Shown: positions 34,583 through 44,173, counted from the stretch's first letter. The stretch: DNA of 64,000 nucleotides from JAPKZH01 sp964537875 (GCA_964537875.1 CAZIDN010000003.1:62001-126000); one strand, 5' to 3'. Translations and numbers: made by a program. The notes: a model not told the origin generated them from the letters alone.

Positions 34583-35011
34583 CTAGAAATAATCGTAGAT
34601 CCTGATTTTTAGAACCATCTTCAGGATGGAGTTGGTGAGAGCGATCACTTCCCCGAGCGCCCAGGCGGGCAGCAGGACCCGGTACTGGAATGTTCGAAGT
34701 TTGTCGTAGGGCCGGTCCTTCCCCTTGACGACAAGAACCAGAAAAACAAAGATGAAACCGAACATGCCGAGTGTCGCGGACGACATATGAAAGAGAAAAA
34801 GAATGCTGCGCCAGGGGGCGCCATGAGAGCCTGGCAAAGTGGTCGTCGGCGTCAGTCTGAAGGAAGCCAGAAGGGCTGTTGCGATATCGAGCACGACCGC
34901 AATTCCCAGATATCCCAGGAACGGCTCTTCCCGGCGATAAAAGCGCCGGCTGGCCAGGACATAAAAATATAAAGTGGTGACGGCCATAACGATGTTGATC
35001 AAAACCGCCAT
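34583..35011 (-). CDS. Four-helix membrane protein, unknown
   Basis: A 142-residue protein with four likely membrane spans: INIVMAVTTLYFYVLA, FLGYLGIAVVLDIATALLA, LFLFHMSSATLGMFGFIFVFLVLVV and LLPAWALGEVIALTNSIL. A short basic cytoplasmic loop KGKDRPYDKLRTFQ lies before the last span. I recognise no family. It is a single gene between the PIN toxin and the YdeI-like gene. Confidence 0.6.
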   Translation of the reverse strand: MAVLINIVMAVTTLYFYVLASRRFYRREEPFLGYLGIAVVLDIATALLASFRLTPTTTLPGSHGAPWRSILFLFHMSSATLGMFGFIFVFLVLVVKGKDRPYDKLRTFQYRVLLPAWALGEVIALTNSILKMVLKIRIYDYF

Positions 35012-35088
35012 GCTAGCTCCAGAACGATCATAAGAGAGGTCTCACCGCCTATAATCCTTGAATTGCGAATTGGATAAAATAGCATACA

Positions 35089-35661
35089 TTATTCCTTGAC
35101 GAAACCAAAGCGCTTGTTTTTGGCCGTCATTTTAATAAAATAAGCCAGGCTTTTTTCATATATTTCTTGCCCGTGCCGGCGCCGGCTTTCGATAAAAGCG
35201 ATGCGGATGCGTTTGTAGCTTTCAGGAAACATCTTAAAGTTTTTCCAAGCGTCTTTGTTGGCTTTGAGCTGTTTTAGGATATCGGGATTGATGGAAAAAT
35301 CAGCAGCCTCATCTTTCTTTGGATCAAAAACGTGGGCGATAGCCTTGAGCCCGGCCTGAGTCATCATTTTTTTAGCAATCAATTTGCGGACTCTCTCCTT
35401 GTTCATTTGCGAAAGTCCGCTTGTCTTTCTTCTTGGCGTGAAGCGCTGGGCAAATTGTTGCCTATCAATTTTTTTAGTTGTGCTGTCGATCCAGCCAAAG
35501 CGAAGGGCCTCTTCAACCGCATCGTTATACGGTATGCGAGGCCTGCCCGAGCCCTTGCGGCAATAGATCAGCCAAATCTCTTTCTCTTTTGTGTGATTTT
35601 TGGCAAGCCATGAACGCCATTCTTTTCTGTTCTTCGCGTAAAAAGTTTTGCCCAATTTCAT
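35089..35661 (-). CDS. YdeI/OmpD-associated family protein
   Basis: A 190-residue cytoplasmic protein. The hallmarks EIWLIYCRKGSGRPRIPYNDAV, EALRFGWIDS and FTPRRKTSGLSQMNKERV define the YdeI family. The C-terminal half is a helical DUF1905-linked segment with FKMFPESYKRIRIAFIESRRR. In Escherichia coli YdeI is linked to antimicrobial peptide tolerance; the biochemical role is not established. It appears to be a single-gene unit. Confidence 0.85.
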   Translation of the reverse strand: MKLGKTFYAKNRKEWRSWLAKNHTKEKEIWLIYCRKGSGRPRIPYNDAVEEALRFGWIDSTTKKIDRQQFAQRFTPRRKTSGLSQMNKERVRKLIAKKMMTQAGLKAIAHVFDPKKDEAADFSINPDILKQLKANKDAWKNFKMFPESYKRIRIAFIESRRRHGQEIYEKSLAYFIKMTAKNKRFGFVKE

Positions 35662-35733
35662 AGACCGGTGCGATCGTTTGAGACCGGCGTATTTTCCCGA
35701 CCGCCCTTTTTTTGCAAGATAGTCGCGCCGGGA

Positions 35734-37161
35734 TTATTGGCTCAGGGCTTTGATGAATTTATACGTGAAATCGACGCCGTCGTAAAACTCCTTGACTCCC
35801 TGGCGCTCATCTCTTCCATGGGCACGCACATCATCCATGTCTCCGAACATGCCGGAGACTCCATAGACGGGTATTCCGGCGCGCCGCAGCATCCGGCCGT
35901 CTGTTGCGCCCGTCGACATGACCGGTGTGACAATGACTCCCGGCCACATGGCCGCTGCCAGCCTGTCGATAGTATCCATGAGATCTTTCCGAAGCGGCGA
36001 CAACGGGCTTAGAAAAGGTTCGTCGATCCGAGTGACGATGATTTCGCTGTCTGACAGGACGCGCTGGAGCGCGGCTAAGACATTCTCCGGAGTATCATCG
36101 GGCAGCATCCGGCAGTTGACGATAGCCCGGGCGCTCTGCGGCAAAGCATTCTCGGCATGTCCTCCGCTCAGCATGGTGGCGACGCACGTCGTCCGCATCA
36201 TTGCGTTGTAGTACGCCGATTCGGCCGCAAGCCGCCCGGCCGCGGCTGTGTCGATCGGAGTCTTCAGGATGGCCAGCATATCCGCCTTCGTCCGCCCGGT
36301 CTCCCGGATGGCGCGGCGTTCGAAGTACATGCGCGTGGTTTCGTTCAGCTTGATCGGGAATTCAAATTTGGCCAGGCGGGTCAAGCCCGCGGCCAGCCTG
36401 TAAATCGCATTCTCCGGAAGAGGCAGGGAACTGTGGCCGCCCTTGTTTTTCACTTCAAGCTGGTAGCTGAAATATATTTTTTCGCTTGTCTGGACTTCCA
36501 TGACGACGGGCTTGCCGTTCTTGATGTCTCCCCCGCCCCCATCGGGATTGAGGCAGAACTCCGCCTCAATGAGGTCACGATGATTGGCCAGAAGCCATTG
36601 GATGCCGTTGGCGTCTCCTCCCTCTTCACCATCGGTCAAGGCCAGAATGAGATCGCGGTTTGGGACAAATCCTTCTTGCTTGAGGCGGATGAAATTGGCG
36701 ACAAGGTCTGCGTCCTTGTTTTTCATGTCCGTTGTGCCGCGGCCGTAGAAATAGCCGTCTTTTTCAAGAAAGGTGAAAGGATCAAACGACCAATCTTCCC
36801 GACGAGCTTGAACGACGTCGAGATGACCGATAAACAGGATCGGCCGCAGCTTTCCCCGGCCTCGGTAGCGGACGATGAGGTTCTTATTGTTCGGCCGAGG
36901 GCCCAGGACCTGGATATCGTTCTCGGGAAACCCTGCTGCTCTCAACCGCCGAGCCATCGCTTCCGACGCCATTGTGCTCCCGATATCCAACGTTGTGTTG
37001 ATCTCGATCAATTCCTTGAAGATGTCTCGGGCCAGCTTGTGATAAGCAGACTCCGGAGCTGCGTTTTTGGCGATTTGGCTAAGGCCCGCATCCGCTCCAA
37101 GCGCCGACGCCATGAAAATAATGAAGCCGTATGTGATGAAGGGACGGAAGGTTTTAATCAT
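35734..37161 (-). CDS. Secreted M20-family metallopeptidase
   Basis: A 475-residue zinc peptidase. The signal is MIKTFRPFITYGFIIFMASA. Metal and catalytic residues: His113 and Asp115 in GHLDVVQA, Asp145 in GRGTTDMK, and the Glu179-Glu180 pair in TDGEEGGD; later ligands fall in CLNPDGGGG. M20 enzymes remove residues from small peptides or cleave dipeptides, complementing the S46 and tricorn-like enzymes. The ATG at 37161 with GGAAAG upstream is preferred over 37218, since only it places the signal at the terminus. Confidence 0.85.
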   Translation of the reverse strand: MIKTFRPFITYGFIIFMASALGADAGLSQIAKNAAPESAYHKLARDIFKELIEINTTLDIGSTMASEAMARRLRAAGFPENDIQVLGPRPNNKNLIVRYRGRGKLRPILFIGHLDVVQARREDWSFDPFTFLEKDGYFYGRGTTDMKNKDADLVANFIRLKQEGFVPNRDLILALTDGEEGGDANGIQWLLANHRDLIEAEFCLNPDGGGGDIKNGKPVVMEVQTSEKIYFSYQLEVKNKGGHSSLPLPENAIYRLAAGLTRLAKFEFPIKLNETTRMYFERRAIRETGRTKADMLAILKTPIDTAAAGRLAAESAYYNAMMRTTCVATMLSGGHAENALPQSARAIVNCRMLPDDTPENVLAALQRVLSDSEIIVTRIDEPFLSPLSPLRKDLMDTIDRLAAAMWPGVIVTPVMSTGATDGRMLRRAGIPVYGVSGMFGDMDDVRAHGRDERQGVKEFYDGVDFTYKFIKALSQ

Positions 37162-37419
37162 TTTTTGCGGCTTTCCTTTCAAGCGAAGATGATAACCGGG
37201 AATCTCTTTAAGAAGCATATGACCGGTCGTGGATCGATGTCAAGAACAAGGAAAACGCCCGAGATCCAAAGGCATCCGGTCGGACACTCTTGGAAGGAAA
37301 CCCTGCGAAGGGGTTTCCTTCCAACGGTCGCTTCGCTCCCTGCCTTCCTTCCAACGGGCCTTTTTCGATGAATTCTCATGGGCGCATAGAGATCTGCGCT
37401 GGAACCGAGGCTTGGGCTG

Positions 37420-37520
37420 GGCATGATACCCCGCCCTGCGACCAAGGGGGCGACTCCCCCTTGGAAGCCTCTCGAGCCGGGTCACCGTTGCAAGCCACTG
37501 GGCATATGAGCCGCCGCGCA
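37420..37520. repeat. Dispersed ~100-bp intergenic repeat, copy 1
   Basis: Matches 58520-58616 over about 100 bases, with the core CCGCCCTGCGACCAAGGGGG and a nested palindrome CCAAGGGGG-CGACT-CCCCCTTGG (37442-37464). The rest of the gap 37219-37587 contains a second self-similar stretch (TTCCTTCCAACGG twice) and no gene. Confidence 0.75.
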
Positions 37521-37587
37521 TAAAAACAATTCCTTGTATTCTCATTTTTGATTATAATAAAAAAAGTTTCCTTGTAGGGGAACGACG

Positions 37588-38625
37588 ATGAACGTTCATG
37601 TCAAGTCTTATCGGGGATGGGCCTTCATTCTGACGGTGTCTATTGCTGCCTTGTCGGCTGGAACGGGAGCGGCGGCCGACCCTGAAGAAACTCCTAACAC
37701 CGGCCCGCCACGGTTCAGCCTGAAACTCGGCGGCGGATTCGGCTTCCTCATGGGCCGGGGCGGAGACCTGGATCTCCTGAGAAGTCACATGGAATATGAA
37801 TACACAAGCCGAAGCTCCGCGGTCAGGGCCGAGTTCGATTGGGACCCGTTGTCATGGGGATACGATGTCCCCGTGGAGCTTATCATCCGCCTCAAGCCGT
37901 ACCTCGGCATCGGCCTCGGGACGGGAATTTTCACTTCGGCCGTCCAGGCTTCCTACACAAAGGACTACCAATACACCTGGACCGGATCGGATTGGTCCTC
38001 GACCGATGACGATCATTACGAAACCGCCCGCGACTTCAAGATCCGACTCATCCCGGTGTGCATAAACCTTTATTTGTTTTATCCCCTCGGTTCTATGACT
38101 GTCTATTCCTACGGCGGACTCGGCTATTATTGGGGAAAGCTGACCCACTCGGTGAGTTCCAACACCGAGCTCAAGTACGAATTCCGCGATTCCAGCGGGT
38201 ATTCCTCGAAAGACGAGGACTATGACGAGCGGACGATCGAAGAGAGCGCCCGCAGGGGCGGATTGGGCTTCCAGGGAGGGGTGGGAGCCGAGTTCAGGCT
38301 GATGAGAAATTTGTCGCTTGGGTTGGAAGTTTTCGGTCATCATTTCAATTATCTTGGCTGGCAGGGAAGTTCTACGACCGACTACACGACGACCTCGAAA
38401 TATTGGACCTCGAGAGAGGGCTGGCGCCCTGATGACACCGCGAGCGGCACTCTGGAAGACACGGGAACCCTGTGGTACCAGCATGACGGCAGCGCGAACC
38501 ACAATATTTATGTCGGGGATGGGCGGAATCCGCCTCTGTTTAATGCGAAAAGGGAGGCGCGCCTTGACTTGAGCGCGGTCGGGATTCGCCTGACGCTGCG
38601 AATCCATTTCGGAGGGCCGATTTGA
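37588..38625 (+). CDS. Outer-membrane beta-barrel protein (tandem copy 1)
   Basis: A 345-residue secreted protein: signal ending near AALSAGTGAAADP, then alternating polar/hydrophobic strands typical of an outer-membrane barrel, e.g. PRFSLKLGGGFGFLMGRGG and TVYSYGGLGYYWGKLTH. It ends in a strand RLTLRIHFGGPI. The ATG follows GGGGAACGACG. It is about half identical by eye to the gene directly downstream, so the pair arose by tandem duplication. Substrate or function is unknown. Confidence 0.75.
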   Translation: MNVHVKSYRGWAFILTVSIAALSAGTGAAADPEETPNTGPPRFSLKLGGGFGFLMGRGGDLDLLRSHMEYEYTSRSSAVRAEFDWDPLSWGYDVPVELIIRLKPYLGIGLGTGIFTSAVQASYTKDYQYTWTGSDWSSTDDDHYETARDFKIRLIPVCINLYLFYPLGSMTVYSYGGLGYYWGKLTHSVSSNTELKYEFRDSSGYSSKDEDYDERTIEESARRGGLGFQGGVGAEFRLMRNLSLGLEVFGHHFNYLGWQGSSTTDYTTTSKYWTSREGWRPDDTASGTLEDTGTLWYQHDGSANHNIYVGDGRNPPLFNAKREARLDLSAVGIRLTLRIHFGGPI

Positions 38626-38700
38626 TAACACCGTCAAAGCGGCGGTCCGGATTAAGAAGGGCGATCTAAAAGCGTCGTGAATGACGAGCGGAGAGAAGCG

Positions 38701-39774
38701 ATGGATAAACATTCGGCATATCGGCGGCGATGGATATTCGCTCTGACGGCGTCTCTGGTCATCCTGTCCACTGGGATGGGAACCGCAGCCGATCCCGGGC
38801 AAGCGCCGGGCTTTAGCCCGCCCCGGTTCAGTCTGAAAATCGGCGGCGGGGCCGGCTTCCTGCCGGGCCGGGGCGGCGATCTGAATAACCTAAGACTCCA
38901 CTTGGAAGACCTATATGCCGTCTGGGACGCCGAAACCTACTACGCAACCTCGTTCGATTGGAAGCCGATGACTTATGTCTACGAGTTGCCCGTGGAGCTT
39001 GTCATTCTCTTGAAGCCACGGCTGGGCATCGGCCTCGGATCGGGGATTATGACCGCCGCCAGCCAGGGTTCGTACACCTGGGATTACAACCGCGCCGCGT
39101 TTCTCTACGGATCGGGGTATGCTGATGACAACCTTGTCGAAACCACCCGCGATTTCAAGATCCGGGTCATCCCGGCGTATCTCAACCTCTACTTGTTTCA
39201 GCCCCTCGGCGCGCTGACCGTCTACTCCTACGGAGGCCTCGGCTATTATTGGGGAAAGATGACCCACTCTTCAACCATCGACTACGAGCTCAAGAGGGAG
39301 GTGCGCGTGCTCTATTCCGTCCCGCCAACCCACACCAAAAACGAGAAGTATGGAAACCTGGCGATCGAAGAGAATCTCCACAAGGGAAGCCTGGGCGTCC
39401 AGGGAGGGGTGGGCGTGGAACTCACATTTTTCCGGCGCCTTGCTCTTGGGCTGGAGATCTTCGGCCGGCATCTGGTCTTCGAAGGATGGCATGGAAGTTC
39501 CACGACCGACTCCACCGCCCTCATCAAACGATGGGACCAGGATCACGGCTGGTATCCCGATACGACCGAAACCGGGTCTCTTACGAGAGAGGGGACGCTG
39601 TGGTATTCCCGCATCGATGATTCCCTTCTGGATAAGGAGACCGACGCCTTTTATGTCGAGGACGCCGGGGCTTCGGACAGCGCCTTGCTCGGGCCGAACA
39701 GAGAAGCGCGGATCGACCTCAGCTCCATCGGCATTCGCCTGACGCTGCGGATCCATCTCGGGCGGTCTCTATAA
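38701..39774 (+). CDS. Outer-membrane beta-barrel protein (tandem copy 2)
   Basis: A 357-residue paralogue of the preceding gene: same signal layout, PRFSLKIGGGAGFLPGRGG, the identical TVYSYGGLGYYWGKMTH strand, and end RLTLRIHLGRSL. The ATG at 38701 follows GGAGAGAAGC and is preferred over 38677. The loops between shared strands differ strongly (YFRDSSGYSSKDEDY versus VLYSVPPTHTKNEKY), as expected for surface-exposed loops under diversification. Confidence 0.75.
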   Translation: MDKHSAYRRRWIFALTASLVILSTGMGTAADPGQAPGFSPPRFSLKIGGGAGFLPGRGGDLNNLRLHLEDLYAVWDAETYYATSFDWKPMTYVYELPVELVILLKPRLGIGLGSGIMTAASQGSYTWDYNRAAFLYGSGYADDNLVETTRDFKIRVIPAYLNLYLFQPLGALTVYSYGGLGYYWGKMTHSSTIDYELKREVRVLYSVPPTHTKNEKYGNLAIEENLHKGSLGVQGGVGVELTFFRRLALGLEIFGRHLVFEGWHGSSTTDSTALIKRWDQDHGWYPDTTETGSLTREGTLWYSRIDDSLLDKETDAFYVEDAGASDSALLGPNREARIDLSSIGIRLTLRIHLGRSL

Positions 39775-39848
39775 AGCCTCTGTCCTCTAGAAGGCTGGCC
39801 GGCTAGATTCGGACGATCGATCCGACGGCCGGGATCTTCCCCGCTAAA

Positions 39849-39877
39849 TTGACTTACGGGCGCCGCTCGTTTATGCT
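39849..39877 (+). promoter_or_regulatory. sigma-70-type promoter of the soluble kinase gene
   Basis: TTGACT at 39849-39854 and TATGCT at 39872-39877 with a 17-base spacer, close in form to the promoter of the paralogous kinase at 30516. AGGAGG at 39889 precedes the ATG by 14 bases. Confidence 0.55.
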
Positions 39878-39908
39878 TTTATTCATAAAGGAGGCATAAC
39901 TCCAGGCC

Positions 39909-42395
39909 ATGAAATGCCAGAAATGCGGGTTCGCCAATCCTCCGGGACTTCTCTACTGCGGAAATTGCGGAACTCGACTGGCCGCCGCGCCGGACATCCC
40001 CGCGTCTCCCACGCTGACCCTCGGGCAGCCAATAGAGCCTCTCGGCCGAGGCAGCCTGCTTGCGGACAGGTTTGAAATCCTCGAAGAGATCGGAAGCGGC
40101 GGCATGGGCACGGTCTATCGGGTGCTGGATAAAAAAATCAACGAAGACGTAGCCCTCAAGCTCTTGAGGCCTGAGGTTGCCGCGGACAAAAGCATCATCG
40201 AGCGTTTTAAGAATGAGCTGAAAATTGCCCGCCGAATCACCCATAAAAACGTCTGCCGGATGCATGACATCCATGAGGACGCCGGGACGATTTTCATCAC
40301 CATGGAATACGTGCCCGGCGAGGATCTCAAGAGCTTGATGAGGCGCGCCGGCCGCCTGTCCATAGATAAAGCCCTGGCCGTGGCCAAAGAGGTCGTCGAG
40401 GGGCTGTCCGAAGCCCATCGCCTTGGCATCGTCCACCGAGATCTCAAGCCGCAAAACATCATGATCGATCGCCGGGGCAGCGCCAAAATCATGGATTTTG
40501 GAATCGCCCGTCAGATCAAAGGGCCGGAACTGACGGCAGCGGGCATGATGATCGGGACCCCGGCCTACATGTCGCCGGAACAGGTGGCGGGCGAGGCGGT
40601 CGATCCGCGCACCGATATCTATGCTTTGGGGACGATTCTCTATGAGATGGTCGTCGGGCGGCCGCTGTTTGAAGGGGACAGCGGCCTCAGCGTTGCCTTG
40701 AAACACAAAACCGAGCTCCCCAAACCTCCCCGGGAATCCAATCCCCAGGTTCCTGAGGAGCTCGACCGTTTGATACTGAAATGCCTGGCTAAAAGGAAGG
40801 ACGCGCGCTACCAGAGCGCCGATGAGCTGCTCGCAGGCTTGAACCGCATCGAAGAAGGAATCTCCGGCAAAACGCCGATCCCGCCTCTGAAAGAGGCGGC
40901 GAAATTGACGGCGGGCGAAAGGGAATGCATTCGGTCCATCGCCGTGCTGCCGTTCAAAGACATGAGCCCGCAGCACGACCAGGACTACTTTTGCGAAGGG
41001 CTGGCCGAAGAGCTGATCAACGCTCTGACCCAGGTCAAAGGTCTCAAAGTGGCCGCCCGCACCTCCTCGTTTTCGTTCAAAGGGAAAGATGATGACATTC
41101 GCGAGATCGGCAGACGATTGGATGTCGCTTCGGTTCTCGAAGGAAGTGTCCAGAAGGCGGGGAATCACCTCCGGGTCACGGCCCAGCTCATCTGCGTTTC
41201 AGACGGCTATCATCTCTGGTCGGAGCGATTCGACCGGAGGGCCGAGGACATTTTCGCCGTGCAGGACGAGATCTCCTTAGCGGTTGTTGACAAACTGAGA
41301 GTCGAGCTCTTGGAGGGAGAGAAAGAGAAAATCACCAAGCGTCACACCCAGGACAAGGAAGCCCATCAGCTCTATCTCAAGGGACGCTACCACTGGAATA
41401 AACGCAGCCCGAAGGATATGATCCAGGCTGTCGATTGCTTCCAGCGGGCCATCGACAAAGACCCTTCCTACGCGTTTCCCTATGTCGGGATGGCCGATGT
41501 CTTCAACATGCTGGCCGAATTCGGCTTCATCCCTCCCCGGGAAGGGTATTTGAAATCCAGGGAATTGCTCCAGAAGGCCCGGGAGATCGATGATTCGCTG
41601 AGCGATCTCTACTATTCTCTGGGCCTTATTACGTATTGTTATGAATGGGATTTGCCGGCCGCTGAGCGCCTCGTTCGTCGGAGCATCGAACTCAACCCCC
41701 AGAGCGCATGGGGCCACGCCTGGCGCGCGGAAATCTTGGGGACCTGGGGACGGGCGGAGGAAGCTTTGGAAGAGGCAAAAATAGCCCTCGAATTGGACCC
41801 ACTATCGCCTATGAACCACGCCCTTTACGGCATCATCCTGGGGGGATTGGGACGGGAGCAAGAGAGCCGCGATAAAATGCTTATGGCCCTGGCCATGGAG
41901 CCCGATAATCCCATGCTCAATGCCTGGCTGGGTATGACCTATCTCGACAAACCGGCTATCCCGGAGAAGGCCATTGAATATCTGCAGAAAGCCGCTGATT
42001 TCGGCGCGGGTGCTGCCTATGGGTATATGGGATTAGCCCAAGCCATGGCCGGCCGCAAGGAAGAAGCTCTAAGGTGTCTGGCGAAGCTGGAGAAGATCGA
42101 AAAAGAGCCCTTTGTCCCTCTTGTCATGAGGCCTCTTCTCTATCTAAAACCAGGCTTGCGGCATTTCCGGACATTTAAAAAGAAGTACGTCCCCTCCTAC
42201 CTCAAAGCCTTTATCTACCTCGGGCTGAACATGCAGGAGGAAGCGCTGGCTCAACTCGAAAAATCCAGCCAGGCCAGAGACTATCTCATTCCGGTGTCTT
42301 TGGAGCTTTTTAGATTTTGGGACCTGCCGTGGATCGCCGAATTTACGTCCTCGCCGAGATTCCAAGCCCTCAGGGCGAAAATCAAGAGATCCTAA
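39909..42395 (+). CDS. Soluble Ser/Thr protein kinase with zinc ribbon, TolB-like domain and TPRs
   Basis: An 828-residue kinase aligned residue for residue with the one at 27732 through the kinase domain: zinc ribbon Cys3/6/17/20, G-loop GSGGMG 62-67, Lys84, HRDLKPQN with Asp178, DFG 196-198. It lacks the transmembrane helix. After the kinase comes the block IAVLPFKDMSPQHDQDYFCEG, which is the TolB-like domain also found in adenylate-cyclase/TPR proteins, then TPR repeats (e.g. PTYAFPYVGMADVF-like). It is probably cytoplasmic. Confidence 0.9.
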   Translation: MKCQKCGFANPPGLLYCGNCGTRLAAAPDIPASPTLTLGQPIEPLGRGSLLADRFEILEEIGSGGMGTVYRVLDKKINEDVALKLLRPEVAADKSIIERFKNELKIARRITHKNVCRMHDIHEDAGTIFITMEYVPGEDLKSLMRRAGRLSIDKALAVAKEVVEGLSEAHRLGIVHRDLKPQNIMIDRRGSAKIMDFGIARQIKGPELTAAGMMIGTPAYMSPEQVAGEAVDPRTDIYALGTILYEMVVGRPLFEGDSGLSVALKHKTELPKPPRESNPQVPEELDRLILKCLAKRKDARYQSADELLAGLNRIEEGISGKTPIPPLKEAAKLTAGERECIRSIAVLPFKDMSPQHDQDYFCEGLAEELINALTQVKGLKVAARTSSFSFKGKDDDIREIGRRLDVASVLEGSVQKAGNHLRVTAQLICVSDGYHLWSERFDRRAEDIFAVQDEISLAVVDKLRVELLEGEKEKITKRHTQDKEAHQLYLKGRYHWNKRSPKDMIQAVDCFQRAIDKDPSYAFPYVGMADVFNMLAEFGFIPPREGYLKSRELLQKAREIDDSLSDLYYSLGLITYCYEWDLPAAERLVRRSIELNPQSAWGHAWRAEILGTWGRAEEALEEAKIALELDPLSPMNHALYGIILGGLGREQESRDKMLMALAMEPDNPMLNAWLGMTYLDKPAIPEKAIEYLQKAADFGAGAAYGYMGLAQAMAGRKEEALRCLAKLEKIEKEPFVPLVMRPLLYLKPGLRHFRTFKKKYVPSYLKAFIYLGLNMQEEALAQLEKSSQARDYLIPVSLELFRFWDLPWIAEFTSSPRFQALRAKIKRS

Positions 42396-42425
42396 AAAAA
42401 ATCGCCCGGTGAACCCGGCAGACCT

Positions 42426-43427
42426 TCACTCGCATCCGCCGCATATGTCCTTAAAATACTCCCATGAATCCCGAATCGTCCTTTCGATGGGGATGTAGGA
42501 GTGGAAGAATTCTCGCCGGCTTTTTTCGTTCGAATAATACGCCGTCCAGCCGCTCAGCCGGCCGTAAGAATAGGTCAGGAGAGGCCTTTTTTTCGTCCGC
42601 CGGCTCCAAAGCTCCAATAGACCGCCGGCAACAGCCACCAGGAAGGGCGGAAGTGGGATTGGATAAGCTTTCCGGCCGCAACACCGGCTGATGATCCGGA
42701 CAACGTCTCGATAGCGCAGGTTGGCTCCCACAACCAGATATTTCTCGCCGATTCTTCCGCCGTGGAGGACCTTGAGAATAAGGGCAACAAGGTCCCGGAC
42801 ATCGACAATGGCCAGCCCGCCCACGAAAGATCCGATCAAGCCTTTGCAGCAGATCCGATCATAGAGCTGGTTATGGGGTGTCGCGCAATTATGGTCTCCG
42901 GGCCCCATGACAGAGGCCGGATTGAGGATCACGGCCCTCAGCCCGGACCGCTCAACAGCTTCCTCCACGATTTTTTGCCCTTCATATTTTGACGTCATGT
43001 AGTAAAAATCGGAAGGCCAGTTAAAAGGGACCGTTTCATCGGCCGGCTTGCCATCTTTGTTGAATCCGATCGCTCCAACCGATGAAACATGGACCATCCG
43101 CTCAACGCCGTGACGGAGGCAGGCATCGACAACGCAGCGGACGCCGTCGCGGTTGACCCGTCTCAGTTGAGCGGCATCATTTTTCCAGTAAGAGATCAGT
43201 CCGGCCAGGTGGATGACATGGCTGTGGCCGGCCACGGCCGCGGATATGGAAAATCCGTCGGCCACATCCCCATAGAACAGCCGGATCTTTTGCTCTGCCC
43301 AGCTCTGGGGGATCTTATCGCCGGGAATCAGGAAGGCCGAAACCGAATCCGTCCCGTAGATATGAATAAGCTCGGGCATAAGAACCGAGCCGACGAATCC
43401 AGTCGCACCGGTGACCAGTATCTTCAT
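42426..43427 (-). CDS. Extended SDR / NAD-dependent epimerase-like protein (a)
   Basis: A 333-residue Rossmann oxidoreductase. GATGFVG is at 7-13, the catalytic serine pair at 125-126 (HVSSVGA), and Tyr143-Lys147 in YYMTSK. The substrate is unknown; the closest styles are dihydroflavonol-reductase/3-beta-HSD-like members acting on lipids or sugars. It is the last gene of a minus-strand row that also holds two more SDRs, a PAP2-like protein and a CPBP protein, so a shared lipid or lipid-sugar substrate is a fair guess. Confidence 0.8.
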   Translation of the reverse strand: MKILVTGATGFVGSVLMPELIHIYGTDSVSAFLIPGDKIPQSWAEQKIRLFYGDVADGFSISAAVAGHSHVIHLAGLISYWKNDAAQLRRVNRDGVRCVVDACLRHGVERMVHVSSVGAIGFNKDGKPADETVPFNWPSDFYYMTSKYEGQKIVEEAVERSGLRAVILNPASVMGPGDHNCATPHNQLYDRICCKGLIGSFVGGLAIVDVRDLVALILKVLHGGRIGEKYLVVGANLRYRDVVRIISRCCGRKAYPIPLPPFLVAVAGGLLELWSRRTKKRPLLTYSYGRLSGWTAYYSNEKSRREFFHSYIPIERTIRDSWEYFKDICGGCE

Positions 43428-43474
43428 GGGAACCTTTTCACATAGGGAATATGCCTGAGAACTTCGAGACCATT

Positions 43475-44173
43475 TTACGGGCCTGGCCGGCGGTAATAGC
43501 GATGAAAGATCAAAGCATCATTGCAGATTCCGACCAGGGCATGAATAAACAGGGTATAGAGGAACGAGCCGGTGCTATAGGCGATGAGCCCGAAAATAAA
43601 GCCGGATCCTAAAGCGGCGAATATTTCAGAATCGGGATGGCCGATATGGTAAAGTGTGGAGACAATCGTCTGCACAGCCAGGGACATCAACAATCCGCTT
43701 GATGAGAGCAGGCTGAAAAACAAAAGGCCCCGGAACACAAATTCCCAGGGCAGATAATAGAGAACAAGATAGGCCATCTCGTAAAGGACGAATTTTTTTA
43801 GAGTGGAACAGGCCTGCTTGGAAAGCGGGTACTGCTGCCTCATGACCGGATCTTTGGACGCGACATAGGCGGAGGCAATGGCGATTGGGATGGCGATGAC
43901 CATCAAAAGGATCCCACGCCGGCTCCGGCCTACCGTCCAGCCAAGACTCAAGAGCAACTGTCCCGGCGCGGCCGAGGCCAGACAGATGATCAGGATGGGG
44001 ACAACGAGGAGCGCCAAGAAAAAAGAGACAAAATAAAGCAGAACAGCTCTAAAATCGTTGGCCGCCTTGATCCGCCTCTTATAATGAAAAACCGTGACCA
44101 ACAGCGCAAAAGCGAAGGCTAAATAAACGAAAAGGATCGGTTGGAGAAGCTTCGGATTACTTAATAAACCCAT
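43475..44173 (-). CDS. CPBP (CAAX-type) intramembrane protease family protein
   Basis: A 232-residue protein with about seven membrane helices. The CPBP motifs are present in modified form: motif 1 reads WEFVFRG where EExxFRG is usual, so the first Glu is Trp; motif 2 is LYHIGHPD, motif 3 HALVGICND. Loss of the first Glu may mean no protease activity. The ATG at 44173 with GAGAAAGGGA upstream overlaps the end of the preceding SDR gene by 17 bases. It lies between two SDR genes, so its job is probably tied to theirs. Confidence 0.75.
   Translation of the reverse strand: MGLLSNPKLLQPILFVYLAFAFALLVTVFHYKRRIKAANDFRAVLLYFVSFFLALLVVPILIICLASAAPGQLLLSLGWTVGRSRRGILLMVIAIPIAIASAYVASKDPVMRQQYPLSKQACSTLKKFVLYEMAYLVLYYLPWEFVFRGLLFFSLLSSSGLLMSLAVQTIVSTLYHIGHPDSEIFAALGSGFIFGLIAYSTGSFLYTLFIHALVGICNDALIFHRYYRRPGP

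Noticed and set aside
36157..37371. Open frame of 404 codons opposite the M20 peptidase
   Set aside because: Antisense to conserved peptidase motifs; its end runs into the dispersed repeat.
39879..41168. Long open frame of 429 codons opposite the soluble kinase gene
   Set aside because: It is antisense to a clear kinase domain and its protein is a low-complexity mirror of the kinase codons; no ribosome binding site or family resemblance.
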